Source of the DNA: Membranipora membranacea
Lineage: Eukaryota > Bryozoa > Gymnolaemata > Cheilostomatida > Membraniporidae
Reading direction: 5' to 3'
Assembly (NCBI GenBank): GCA_914767715.1
Contig: OU612070.1
Span: 28,010,025 to 28,074,024, forward strand
Length of the DNA: 64,000 nt
The notes beneath the pieces were generated by a model. It was given only the letters and a program-made list of their open reading frames with translations, was not told where the DNA came from and did not search any database. Below are positions 35,901 through 48,754 of this stretch, piece by piece (the stretch's first letter is position 1; every line of letters begins with the position of its first letter). The position numbers and the translations under genes are program-made.

Positions 35901-38900
35901 GATGATTTCATAAACTACCTTTGTAAAATTGTAATACCAGCATTGTAATAATCAGATATTCTTATGATCGTGAAATCATTGTTATGGTGGAATCGCATTC
36001 TGATTGTTGCCGTACCATCACATATCTTTTGTGGTCATCCTATTGCAATCAATGGCACCTTGTCCGGAACCTTACTGATAGTGGTTTTTTTTCAGGCCTG
36101 AAAAGTTTCTTGCGCCCGATCCGCGAGTCCGGCACACACTTTGGAATATGGGATTTGGCTCAACAGTAACGGGAATTATTCTTTATGGCACGACACAAAC
36201 TTCTGTTATGCGTGCTCTATCTCTCAGACCTGCACACAGAATAGGGTAGGTAACTCTAATAACTAATAACTAATAACATTTCGGACCTCATTGACACCTC
36301 AACTAATATTCTCAACTATAATAACTGAACTTAATGTTTACAACTATCATTCCTCAAGTCCTCTATCAACTTCAAACTTGTCTTCAACATACACAGTTGA
36401 TATGATAGACTATTGTAATATAACCTGGCCATTAACCCTCATTGTAGGTAGGTCACGGAGTTCATCTTTGGGTTGGAGTTTACGTTTTAGTCAAACTTGA
36501 AAAAATATCTTCTAACCACGTTAGTTAATATGGTGAAGAACTAAAATATAAATTATACAGCTAACTTGGTACAAGTATAACATATAATGTTGTCTGATAC
36601 TTTACAGCTCGTACATGGCCACAGCAGGCATGTCGTTTGTGTTTGAACTGCTGAGTGCAGCTTTAGGTCTGATCATATTTGCTGCCTTCAGATACTGCGA
36701 TCCTATTGAAGAAGGAGCCATATTTACCAAAGATCAGGTAAACTTTCAACTTCATTGTCCTATCTCCAATTACCGAGTAGCTATTCATATCAGATGAGTG
36801 TCAATGTATAGGGGGGCATGGTTATGAGTATCGCTACTATTAAATTATCAAAGATCACAGCGAAACTTTCCCCACAGTCAGTTTCATACACAATTGAAGC
36901 TCAAGCTTCGCCTGTGGTTGTTCTATCTATCTTCTTCTTGTACTTGTTGCAGTATTACCCGCTGTTTGTTATCGTAGAATTACCCTCACTTTGTTTTGAA
37001 GTATTACCCTCTTTTCTTATTGTAGTATTACCCTCTGTTTGTTATAAGGTTGTTTGGACACCTGCCAGGTCTACCTGGATTCATACTTTCTGCAGTATTC
37101 AGTGGTTCTCTCAGGTAAATAAGCTTTTTGTATTACATTGTTTGGTTGGATGCTAGTTTCTGATCGCCATATTACATGCAGACGCAGCCACCAGGCTAGG
37201 CTATCTTAATAGTAATTAGCACAAAAATTGATGAAATAAAAAAAATATTAATACATTTAATTTCATCAAGATTTAAAGACATTATGTTGTCATCATCATC
37301 ATCATTCTGTGACAGCCATCACCTGTCATGTATCAGGTCACTATCAGGTCATGACGGTGACCGTTCTGGCTGTCACTGGAAATGCCATAATAATAATCAT
37401 TTCTTATCAACTTCCAGTGGTAGAAATAACGACATTTTAATGGACATTTATTACAATAACATTGACCAAGTAATGGGCTGTGTCTTGGTGTGTGGTGTTA
37501 CCCTTTGCCTTTTGGTAATACTATATAAGAGATAGTTTTTACTCAGTAGAATGTGTGTTGTTTGAGGGAGCAATAAAGATGCTGGTGTGCAATTAAAAGT
37601 CTCGTCGATTCACCCTAGTAACCGCTCACTGCTCAGTGTGCGGCATAGTGGTTTAGTGCCGTCACATTTCCGTTGCTTGCTTTAGTATCTGACTGGATGA
37701 AGAATATACTCATGTTTACCAACAGCATTCTAAATCCATATCCTTGTCATTAATGTTTAAAGCCATTAGAATAATATACCAGTAGCTGGGCCGCCTGGTG
37801 AACACCAAAATGTGATCAGAAAAGTCATTGGTTGTGAGAAAGCCTGTCTGTGATCGGTGTACGTTTTGTTTCAAAAGGCATTTCTCTTATGCTAAACTAG
37901 ACCGATCTCTCTCCGTGCATCAAAATACCTAAACAAATCATTGAGAAGGGATCCAAATCATCAAAGGGGATACAAGTACATGGTTCTGTTGTTTGGCAGA
38001 TTTCATCATTCTCAAATTATGCATTAACGGATAGCCGATTGAAAATTATCAATTCTTTTCTCAACATTTTTTTTTACATATTTGATTTTGCAGCACCTTG
38101 AGTTCAATCTTGAGCGCCACAGCTTCAGTTATTATGGAGGATCTGATCAGGCCATGGAGACCAAATATATCTGATAAACACACCACCATTATAAACAAAG
38201 TATTAGCAGTAGTACTTGGGTTCATGTCCATTGCCTTTGTCATACTTGCCATGAATTATGGACGGAGTATAGCCTCGGTAAGTTATGAATATATCATCAC
38301 TTACCATCCACTGTATGGGAATAATTTAAAAAGTCAAGGCCACTTCAACAGGCTGACCGACCAAAAACCAGCTCTCTCAGTTTTAAGTCCTTTCTTAATA
38401 ACCGAGAGGAACGGTTCAGACTTAAAATGTAATGCGTTTCCAACACAATTACCAAAATAAACTCCATTCCATTCCAAGTTCCGCACAATCTCTCAACTCT
38501 AAGTCTATTTTCGAAATGGGATATTTGTTTGCTGATGTAATCAACTGAATTTTCTTGCTGCGGTTACAGATGCTCTTCACCATCATAGGAATATTTGGTG
38601 GTCCATCCTCCAGTTTGTTCATTATGGGTATATTCCTTCCATTTGTGCACAGGAGAGGAGCATTTGTTGGTTACTTCTTCGGTGTAGGTATGTGATATTA
38701 TCTCAACACTAAATCTATGAACTTGTCATTTGATCTTATAAGTTATGTGTTATCATCTCCCTACCCGTAAAATGATTATGCTCTTCTCGCCCATATGTTC
38801 TAAATTACCAATCAACCATCCAGCCATCAATGGTATTGTTACTGACTAAGACGTCCGTCGGAGTAAGTGTGTTGTAAGAGTTTTAGAGGTTGTTTACTGG

Positions 38901-40667
38901 CTTTGGTGGTAAACATTGGAAAACAGAAAAAAAATTAATAACAAGGTCATTAAAAAGCCCACAACTGAGCTTTCAATCAAAACATTAAAGTTTGATTTTG
39001 ATGCTCGTCCGTTTTGTACTTTACTCTAGTTTAGTTCATCTTCTTGTTATTTTTCAGTATGGGGCGGACTTATCGGACTTGGAGGTCTCTTGAGTAAAGG
39101 TGGATATGCATACAAGTACCCCGTAACTACTGCTGGATGTAATGTAACAGACCCTCTGATGTACACTAATATTACCTCCCCTGTCTATGACCCTGACTCA
39201 TACAAACCACATGATCACTACAAGTAAGACTGTTTAGTACTTAGGTCAGATCAGAGTTTCGGCTTAACTCTATTCTGTCATATAATATCTACCATACTAT
39301 TATATCAGGTCTAAGTAGTGGTACTAAGGGAGGTCCCTATGATGATGATTTGATCAAGCAGTCGGGGCATTAGAGCCATACTCCTAAATATTTTTAGCTC
39401 AGGGTGGCCACTCATCCTAAAAGTCAGATAATACCAGGTGGTGCTTTCATGAGCCATGTCCATCCCATGAACAGTGTGTGAACACGCCAGCAAATTCTAT
39501 AAGCACCTGTGCATGTATTGACTCTGTTACCATGCCTCTGTATCATAACTTATGCTGTCTTTCTTTACATAGAACCGGATTCAGTGCCATATTTGATATT
39601 TCATACCGATGGGTGACATTTGGAGGCATTCTGGTGTCGATGATTACTGCATGTGTGGCAAGCGTGATATTTAATCATTGTAAGTTATAAGTCTGTGTCA
39701 AATCATTTTGGGTTGTAAAGCATGTACATATTTTTATTTTGGGTGTGTTATTTGTTGACCTTTTCATGAATCCATCTCGTTACTTCATCAGGACGTGTCT
39801 CCCACCTTGAGATGTACCTTATCAAATACGCTCAGAGGGAAACCAAAATTAAAACTGATAAACAGGTTTTGTGAATCTGAACACATTTTTTATTTCTATC
39901 AGGCTCTGCAAATCATCTTACTGTTTAATGACTTTCAAAATTATCCCACAAAATGATTATTTTCAATTATCAAAGCCACCATTTCTGTGGGAATTTTTTG
40001 GTGACGTGATTGATAGGAACTGTTGGGGCGGTGTAATTATCCCAAGTTTTGATTTTTTCTTAGAGTGATGAAACTATTTTATTATTATCGTTACAGTCGA
40101 CGATGAGCCTGAGATGGTGAATCACTTACTGATCTCTCCACATGTAGTAAAGTCTAGTATACTACCAAAATCCTGGAGAGCTCATATAGACTTCAGTGAC
40201 GACCTGCTAGAGGAACACCCACAATCTGATGATGATGAGGTGAGTGATTTTTAAACACATTTACGGTGTGACCGTAATGTAGCATTTGGTTGGATGAACA
40301 ACATAGAGTCTTTGTTTGCTGCCTGCGATTGTTGTTGGGAGGACCATCCGTCGGATCAAACATGTTTTTGTCTCGGCTGTTCAGATTGTAAATCTATTTA
40401 CCTAGTCTAGGTTGCCAATATTGGTCATGGGACAGCCTTTGAACGCTGGCTTTTGTTGGTCATTATCATAAACTTTTAGAGTTGGGTTAATGGGTTGTGC
40501 AGATGTACTTTTGCATACTATTTTATGTGGATTGTTGTAAAATAATTTTTTTATTACTTTAGGATATAACAGATGAAAATACTAAAAGTTCTGATCCTTC
40601 AAAGGGCAAGGAATATATTGGTTTACAGGAAAAAACTAATCAAGGATTTACAGGAGACAAAAACTAA
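32920..40667 (+). CDS. SLC5-family sodium/solute symporter, gene A (15 exons, 623 aa)
   Basis: Exons: 32920-33098, 33512-33671, 33954-34019, 34408-34459, 35044-35111, 35495-35649, 36096-36245, 36608-36737, 37026-37114, 38094-38277, 38570-38687, 39058-39223, 39573-39679, 40097-40239 and 40563-40667. All junctions are GT-AG and in phase; the product is 623 residues, the family's usual size. Diagnostic stretches are KEYLFADMNMHWLPVSCSLLA in exon 1, VPGEIYSYGT in exon 2, GGMKAVLMTDTLQLLI from residue 176, and STLSSILSATASVIMEDLI from residue 350, which carries the serine pair of the Na2 sodium site. An extracellular loop in exon 12 has NVT and NIT glycosylation sites. The closest subfamily by memory is the monocarboxylate/multivitamin group (SLC5A8/A12/A6); the substrate is not known. 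The C-terminus is acidic. Terminal exons 14 and 15 have a second downstream version at 42044-43159. Confidence 0.9.
34279..34330 (-). repeat. SINE 3' tail in gene A intron 3
   Basis: TGATTGATTGATTTATTAGC followed by a match to CACAAACATTAAATGTTGC is the complement of the tail at 55350-55402. The body upstream (to about 34440) does not obviously match the other copy. Confidence 0.55.
34617..34683. repeat. Short hairpin element, TTGTCAC family, in intron 4
   Basis: Left arm CCTTGTCTTGTCACACGGCC and right arm containing CTACGTGACAAGGCTAG are imperfect inverted copies. It belongs with the hairpins at 14114 and 41445. Confidence 0.5.
36951..37030 (+). repeat. Fourfold ~24-bp repeat of the exon 9 acceptor junction
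   Basis: The text AG|TATTACCC (one variant AG|AATTACCC) recurs at 36953, 36978, 37002 and 37026, a period of 24-25 bases. Only the last leads into the conserved exon reading YYPLFVIRLFGHLPG. The preceding units form the end of intron 8. The same intron end in gene B holds about two units (52890-52925). Confidence 0.75.
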
Positions 40668-40686
40668 TCAAGGATTTACAGGAGAC
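40633..40686 (+). repeat. 28-bp tandem duplication over the gene A stop codon
   Basis: A unit containing ACTAATCAAGGATTTACAGG occurs twice with a 28-base period. Because 28 is not a multiple of three, the second unit is read in another frame and supplies the stop codon TAA at 40665-40667. Confidence 0.8.
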
Positions 40687-41081
40687 AAGGAATAAAGCTT
40701 GGTCTTGCCCTAATCCTCTACTACGATTGTTGAGAGTTTTAGATTTCAAGGTCCAAATATTTCAAAATTTTAATGATGAAATCATCCTACTACAGCAGTT
40801 CAATTCTTTTCAATTTTTTCTATTTTCCTGTTGGTATCATATTCCCTATGTCATTTTATCAACTGGCAGTGCCATCAGAACACCAGATTACCGATGTTGA
40901 ATTAGACAAAGCTGACTTTTGCTCAATAGTCAATACCCAGTGTCCCCTCACTGCAGACTGAGGCATAATAATAATCATATAACGTTATGCTGCAGTATTA
41001 TTTCGGAAACATCACCTTAACATTTTTTGGTTCTGGATAATGAACATGTTCTCATGGCATCATTCTTGATATTGTAGTACA

Positions 41082-41087
41082 AATAAA
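41082..41087 (+). terminator. Candidate poly(A) signal of gene A (proximal end)
   Basis: AATAAA about 415 bases after the stop at 40667, before the second set of terminal exons. It would end the transcript that uses exons 14a and 15a. Confidence 0.5.
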
Positions 41088-41444
41088 TACTTTCATGTTA
41101 CAATGTCTAGCTGAGGGATTTGGGAATGGTGTGTATTAATTATGGGAGAAGTCAATCATTTAGAAAGATATCAATCTTGACTTGAAATCAAAGCACATGA
41201 ATTATCTTATGGTCGTCTTACTTTGAAGATAGAATACTCCCGAAACCTACTTGGGTTTCAATTCTGTGTTTTAAGCTAAATTTTTGAATTCGAATTTTAA
41301 TTCTTTATGGTCATCCAAAAGTCCTGCAAGGTAAGGTCAGCCTTGTCTCATAGTCTTCACTGAGGCTGCTGCTGCAAGGGATACTGTCCATTTCACCTCA
41401 TGATGGTTACTAGGCAAAATTATAAGATATGCTGGAGCAAAATA

Positions 41445-41488
41445 GCTTGTCACGCTGCCGGCCACACAGCCCGTGACAAGGCTATTGA
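41445..41488. repeat. Short hairpin element, TTGTCACG family
   Basis: ATAGCTTGTCACG and CGTGACAAGGCTAT face each other around a loop of about 18 bases. Related to the hairpins at 14114-14193 and 34617-34683. Confidence 0.55.
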
Positions 41489-41689
41489 TAAAGTACAATT
41501 GTTATTAAAATATAAAATGACCCTGGTAGTGGTATAATATAATATAATAATAATAATATCAACTTTTATTTGCTATTCAATGCCCTTTCGGGCCAATGAG
41601 AATATGCTTACATAAGATTCATTACATCTATTTAGCGCACTCCTGTACAAGGTAGGAGTGGGCAAGCTAGGCTATTGTTCGGAGAGCTC

Positions 41690-41750
41690 ACCTCCTTTAG
41701 CAGAATGGGTAGTGACCGGGATTCGAACCTGCAACTCTCAGATTGAGAAG
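41690..41750 (-). repeat. tRNA-derived SINE fragment
   Basis: On the minus strand, GCAGGTTCGAATCCCGGTCA resembles a tRNA T arm with B box. No complete tRNA folds around it. Confidence 0.35.
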
Positions 41751-42043
41751 CCCAAAACTGTATACAGTACACACATGCGTAAACATCACTATGTGTGTAC
41801 TGTTGGTTTCAACCTTTGTTGGCTATTGCCTCTAAAAGATTTAATGATCGGTAGCAATGAGAAATTAAGACTTACATTTCACCTCGTATCACGTCACTCC
41901 TCACACGGTTTGCGAAAAAAGACAGCCACCCCCCCCCCTCTAATCACTGGAAAAGTATCATTTGTAAGACATTCAATATAGTTATACACAGAAAGAAATT
42001 GGTCAATCAGCTAATGTTTAGTAAAATGTTTTGCTTGTTTTAG

Positions 42044-43159
42044 TTGATTCTGAACCTGAGAAAGTGAATCACCTACTGATCTCTCCACATGTAGTCAAGT
42101 CTAGTATACTACCAAAATCATGGAGAGCTCATATAGACTTCAGCGATGATCTGCTAGAGGAAGAGAAACAGCATTCTGATGAGGTATACTCAGTACTGAT
42201 TTACTGATTTACTGATTTACTTGTAATTTTGTGATGAATATTGTGAATTTTGCTTGCCTGAGGGTTCTGTGTGAGGGGTTCACTGCTAAACCGTAGCGTC
42301 TTCCATTTACATTGTTTTTATGGCATATAATTTTGACTGGACCAATTTGGTCTGTGTCACCGGGAGGGTGGGAGTTGTATCCCACCCTCCCGGTGCCACT
42401 GACTAAGCTGCCCGCCTTATTTACAAGGGAGAGTCATGTACCTATCAGACATGGCTGACACATAATAGGAAATATGGAATAAAGGTACTCAAATTTTGTT
42501 GCTCCAATTTGTACTCCATATAGAAGGCAATAATTTTTTGCTAAACTTCAATGGTCACAGTGCCTATTAAAAGTTGGGTCTTACCATAGGTACAGTAATA
42601 TTATGTCTACAGGTTTCACCAACTGAATCACAATGCTAGTAAGCTGTAGCTGCAAGTTAGTTTGCTCCATGTCAAAAGATCAACTTGAATTCTAGTTGTC
42701 TCCCTATTACCAATGAGGAGATAATTCTAAGTTTCGTGTCAATATCATTTGGCTGATATAGAAAAACCGTTTACCTACTGTTATGTGAATTTAGCAATAA
42801 CCAAAGCCTCATAAGATTGAGCTAAGCAGTAAAAAAAATATTAAATGGAAAACCTAAGTATACAGAAACCCATATTTGAATATAAATCTAAAAGAAACCT
42901 TAGAACTTTTGAAAAGGTGTATCAGCCTCACTGCCAAGCTCTGTATCTTGCACAGAGGACACACTGAATGGATCGTCCTAAGGCTGGGGGAGCATTCAGC
43001 TTGTATTTCCATGGATGCCTCCCTATCACATTTCTTGCTCTGAATTTAGGCTAAAATCTCAAAAAAGTTTACTTTACATTTCAGGATGGCACGACTACAG
43101 ACACTTCAAGTCGACTAGGTAACAGTGACTGGATAAAGCTGCAAGAGAAGAAGAGTTGA
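42044..43159 (+). CDS. Second set of terminal exons (14b and 15b) of an SLC5 symporter
   Basis: Exon 14b (42044-42183) and exon 15b (43085-43159, stop TGA) encode FDSEPEKVNHLLISPHVV... and DGTTTDTSSRLGNSDWIKL... They have intact acceptors, a donor, and the same phases as exons 14 and 15 elsewhere. Spliced to gene A exon 13 they would give a 612-residue protein with a different tail. Their text, including EEEKQHSDE and about 250 bases of flanking intron, matches gene B more closely than gene A exons 14a/15a. No exon 1-13 copy lies nearby. They are either alternative terminal exons of gene A or the leftover 3' end of a lost middle gene copy. Confidence 0.8.
42358..42395. repeat. Perfect 16-bp hairpin
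   Basis: CACCGGGAGGGTGGGA and its exact complement surround a six-base loop in the intron between exons 14b and 15b. GC-rich, in an AT-rich setting. No function assigned. Confidence 0.7.
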
Positions 43160-46100
43160 GTTTTGTGAAGATCTGCTTTGATCAGCTATCTCTTCAATCC
43201 TTGCAGGAGTACCCACCTCTGATAGTCAGCAAGCTAGTATCAGAGCTTTTTATTTTTGATACACATTTTGTACATAGAGAAAGGAGACTATTTCCTAAAG
43301 CCTGCTTTTTATATTTTTTGCTGTACTCAACCCAACCCTTTGGTCAGAGAGAAGCCGGGTTGGAACATGATATTGCATTTTTAGTTTATATTGTATACCA
43401 GTGCTGCCTATGTAACAGACTTTTTAACAATAAAGATGATTGAATTATATCACCGTGCTGACATTGATGTTAGTTCACCTTTTATATCAGGTCTTCTAGA
43501 CATACACGTATCGCTCAGTGAGAGGTCATCAAAATTCATTTAATTGCAATCCGTTACAGCGTCTGTTCAGGATTTTTTGGCTACCCCATGTAGGGTACCA
43601 GAATTTTTTGATACAGTGGAATATGTCAATGTGTTGTCCTAATATCACTGCATGTCTAATACTCTAGTAGTCTGCTGTCTAGTAGTCTGTACGGTGACTA
43701 GGAAGAATGGATATCACTAGTTTTGTGGCCGAGATGTTGAAGAGGTTTTGATTTTACTGGCACATAGGGGTTTGTTTCATTGGGACGTAAGACTGCAAAG
43801 AAATAAGGTGAACATAATAAAAAGGATAGAAAAATTGCAATAATAAATGCCTGACATCAAATATGTCCCATCAAAATTCGTGATTGCATAAAAGGAAATT
43901 TATGGAAAGTAGTTGCTACATAAAAATTCAGCTATGTCGCATAAATGTTAATTAAGCCCTACTTATTTGGCTCCTATAACTACTCGTATTACTCTCTAAA
44001 CAGATGTTGAGAGGACTGAGCTTATATCCCATAAATTCTTCTTCTGCAATGTAAAATGAGATGAGATATTTAAGAATGAACGATCAGCGTGAGGATTGTG
44101 TGCCCTAAAGTCACGGGAGGACAAATCCTATCCTAAGTTTAAAATAATAAATAGGTTGAAGGTTGAAGTTCAAAATAATGTTTCCTTTCTGCTCAAAAAT
44201 ATTTGAAGTTTACAAACTTTCTTTCAATACCATTCCAAATGGGTAGAGTGTGAGAAAAGCCAAAAGTGTCAGGAAATTACTTATAATGCTTTCTTATAAT
44301 CCTGTGAGCTCCAAAAATATTCCTAAATGTTCAACACCCAATATTATTGCAATGTCTTGTCATATAGTTTTATACCCAGATTCATTTGACGTGTTCAAAA
44401 AGCTGCAATCAGGGAGTTAGTGGTAGTACATTATGATACACTCATTATCAAATGAGTGTCTGAGCAATCACACTCAAATCAGATTGTGCAGCAGACACAA
44501 TTGAGACGTTTTTCTGAATACCTGTACAACTGAACATTCATCGGCCTAAATTCAGAATTCATGCCTATAAGAGGGGATGTAGGAATGAGATTCTTTTTTA
44601 CGCTACCGTCTCTGTAGAACAGACTCACAAGCGTTCATTTTGATTTTTGTTTCATTCCTAATCTGTGGTTTTTATCCAATCTGTGTTGTCAGATCAGAAT
44701 ATGAGCTAAGAATATAAGAATAAGAGTAATATAACGCTTTTTGAAACTTTTTAATATTGTATTGGTGATCATGTCTAATAGTTATTTTCACAGTTGAAAC
44801 CTCCCAAATATTTGACGTTGAGTCGCAGTGACCTCTGAAAGTTCATTTTGGGGCAAAAAGTGCCCTTTGCCCTGTGCCTTGTTATTGAGATATTTGATAA
44901 GTTTATGCTTTCACTATATAGAGGAGGCATGGTAATAAGTTGAGGAGTGACATTTTAGTAAAACTTTATGTTTTTAGGCCTCCTGTTTTTGAGACTAAAA
45001 ATTGATTTTTGCCATAGTAATAAGACCATTTCTGACCCCACATTACATGCGACCCCAATAATGCAGGAACTAAAATTTCCAATTTATTATACCACTCCTC
45101 TCTAGCCAAAAATCTGAAAATAGGTTATACACACCAGCTTCCATTAAACTAGAGAGTGTTTCCGAGTTTGATTGTGGCGTTTGAGGATAAATTCAATAGT
45201 AGAGAAGTTATGAGCATAAAAATTTCTCTCACAATGCTCAGCAATCACCCAAAAAAGGTGATCCATTGTTGTTCACAATGTGCTTTGCATGTAATACTGC
45301 ATAGATTTTCATCACGATTTTGCATCATTTTGCATCATCACGTTTACTGCATCATTTTGCCCATTGCTGCCTATATGTTTGTAATGTATTATAGTTAATG
45401 TACAATCAATCAAGTTAGAAACATGGTTTAAATAAATTTGACATATTAAAATTTAAGCCAGTCTTAAAGTCAGACTACTAACAACCAGCGAAGGAATTTT
45501 TGAGACGGGACAAGTAATTCCTGAGAAACTGAAAAGGCGATATATCACGTTAAAATGATCTGGTATTCTGAAATCTTGAAACCATTTTGATGGAATCTCA
45601 CCTCATCCTTCCAAGCATATCTAATTTTAAGGCTCCCTGCTTATTTTACTGAAGATTGAAGACAGGATGTTATAAAGTTGAAGGAAAGACTTGGTCAATT
45701 CGAATGAAACCTGAAGACAAGATTTCCCCATTTCGAGGTTAGATTGAAGAAAAGATCACCTTCATATACTATTAAACTTGTGCCTCATGCGGGCCCAGTT
45801 CTTCAGATTTAGGTTCAGTTTTATGTCCAGTCGATCGATCGGTTGTTTTGAAGAATTTATTCTGCAAGATGACAGTCTTAAAATTGAAGATTGCTTTATT
45901 TATATCCAAATAAACTGAAGACTGAAGCTTTGTGTGCTGGGAGCCCGAATTATAGGACATAGCACCATAGGACAACTATTATTATTTCTTGGATTGAGTT
46001 ATTTTGACAGGGGAACATGACATATTCTGTGGTGGCCCATCCTGTTGTCACAATTCCTATCACATGGCATCTTCCTAACCCTAGCTTGCTAATATTATGT

Positions 46101-48754
46101 ACAATAACAGTTCTATGTATTGATCTCTGCCCAAACTACCTCAGTGTTTTGGTTAATGAATCGATATTCCTTCACTTTTACACACAGAGCCCAAACACAT
46201 ACATCACATATTATATTTTTGTCTAACCGCCTTGATATTTTTTGCCCTTTCCAAGTAAACAGTAATTCCTAAATTTTCAAGCTTTCATATCTCTTTCTTT
46301 AAGGGCATTGACCCAAGTCTGACTGATCAACCGGAGCATTGATGTTTTAGGGGTCATCTTCGTTTACAGATCATGCTCTTATTACACAAACAGTCATAAA
46401 ACTGGACTAACATTGCCAGATTAGTTTTTAGTTGGTTTATTTTTTGTGGACGCAGTCACACTTTATTATGCGCTCTGCAGAATTTTATGACACTGGTTAT
46501 CTTTGAAGCCGCCTCCGGACAGGACAAGAATACATTTTTCTCACATGATAATGCACGTAGTCCTTTTATGTAGTCAAATATTGTACAGTTGGCTGTGAAA
46601 TAAGATAGGGCTCTGCCCCATTGTCATGCCTGTCATACAGTTCAATGATCTATATCCTAACTTCTAACTGCTCAGCAACAATCCTCCTCACAATGATGTC
46701 ATCTCAAGCAGCATAGAAAGGGCTGTCTGCAAAGCACAGCAAAATGCATATTAAGAATTTATCATTATTCATCATCCGCACCATGAAAAGAATAGGGTGG
46801 AAAAATAATTTCATCTTACAGGGGTTGTGGGTCTAATTTTGACTCAATTTTTCTTTGGTTTGATATATTCTGGTTGCATATTATATGATTCTGCCTTAGA
46901 TGTTGTGTGTTTTGACTATGGACTCTACCGTCTCATAAAAAGAAGTGGCCTGTCTTGACAAGCTTATTAAGACTAAATGCTAAATACTGAGACCATTACC
47001 ACTATTTTTTTTCTTTTACCACAATATTTGTTTGACCCAATCGTTGGCCCTATGGTTAGCCGGTGTCCTTCCGGTTATGACCTTTGTATCAAATTCAGTC
47101 TTTATAAGCCTGACTTCAGCCGTCAATGTTGCTGCCATCAAATAAGATCATAGTGAAGTTACCGAGAAATAAAATTGGTATATCAACCGATGGGTGGCTT
47201 CATTTATATTCCATTCCATTTGCAACAACTTGTTTTACTTTATTACTAAATTATTATTATAGATAGTTCGATAATTCACCATGCAAGCTGCAAGCTGCAA
47301 TCTGTGCAAAACTCTCACTATTAATACGAAAGATCAAAATCTTGAGGAATTATTGTTCAATTGTTGACTGTACACAACTGTGGTTCATAGACTTTCCATC
47401 TGTAAATTTACAAGGTAAAATCCGATCTCCTTCCTTTAGATCTAAATTGTATGTAGACTCCGTTCTGTGAGGTCTAATTTGTTTTTCGGCCAGAAAGAAC
47501 GGAATTTTATAAAGACTTAGGGGATTATTCAGCTTCCCTGGTACTGCCTACAATTTTTCTACTGTTGTGTTGTCCTTTGTCAACTGTCTGTTTTTCAGCT
47601 TTTTACCTTCGTTAGGATATAATAGCCCTGCATTGTGCCGCCAACCTGCTGTTACTTGTGAGACATTATTTTTCATTCAATTTGATCTGGAATTTCATAT
47701 ACAACCTCTTCATCGTTTGTCAACTTAAAACTGCTAAATACCTTGATTTAAGTTTGAGACTTTGATTCAAGATTTTAAATTTTGAGATGTCTAGATATTC
47801 TGAGTTTTTGGTTTAATGCTCCAAGGAGTAATGTCATAACAAGTTTTAATATAACTTCCGCATTCGCTTTCAGTATTAAACTGCTGTAATTGAGACATAG
47901 TATTAGTATTTTCTCACTCTTATAAGGTTTAGGTAATGTGATCTAGCGCTAGCTTACAGCGGGTACCTGCCACCGTAATACTATAATGATGAGTGCGTAG
48001 TGAACAGCCTAACCAACCTTCAAACTGTCTTATATGTATGGGAAATTAAGATTTGCTGTGACTCACTTTAACCTAACCTCAGTGATAGTTTGACTACATG
48101 TTCATCAGAATAAAAGAATTGTTGGCGTTAGACGTAGTGGTATGAAGACTCCTGTGTTATAGAATATTATTCCATAGATTTTGTGTTTTTGTCTTATACA
48201 TTTTCTGTCTTGCAATACTAGATAGATGGGTTATCTAAAATGTCGACTTTAAACATAGTTTTTACTTCAAGGGTAAATTTGAGTGAAAGTAAAACATTAA
48301 ATTTGCCCAGGGGGAAGGGGGGGGGGGGGTGTGCAGGTTTATGTCACACAATAAATAAAGAATAAATCGTATCGAGAAACAATGATCATAAATGGCTGTT
48401 CAAGCTTTCCATCTTTTTGGTACTCCTGATTTGTTATGAATTATGCTATCATACCCTAGAAGAGTAAATTACTTGTTGGCGGGAGGGGGGGGGGTCACCC
48501 TCTAACTACCTAAACTAAACTCTAGCTAACATTTACTCCTCTAGAATTGGATAAAATGACTATCTATGTAATATCCATTATGTTAGACACATAAGAAAAT
48601 GTCCTTGGCCTTAAATGTTTAGGAATATGTTGCTAAATATATCACCCAATCACATTGCAGCTAATGTACATCTATGTCATATTCGGCATTAAAAAGCCTG
48701 TTTCAGTAGAGTTATCCACCATTAAATTTCCTGTCAGCAGTCAGCTCAGCAGCA
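43160..48754 (+). other. Intergenic between the two symporter genes
   Basis: An AATAAA at 43429-43434 probably ends the transcript using exon 15b. The following 5.3 kb is AT-rich with no frame I recognise as a gene. It holds G-runs at 48317-48329 and 48483-48494 and a CTTGTCAAG-type fragment near 46949. The gene B promoter should lie in the last few hundred bases; a CCAAT is at 48646. Confidence 0.55.
43429..43434 (+). terminator. Candidate poly(A) signal after exon 15b
   Basis: AATAAA 270 bases after the TGA at 43159. It supports the idea that exons 14b and 15b end a real transcript. Confidence 0.5.

Noticed and set aside
36818-37156. 112-codon frame before symporter exon 9
   Set aside because: It reads through the repeated acceptor region in a different frame from the conserved exon and has no counterpart in gene B.
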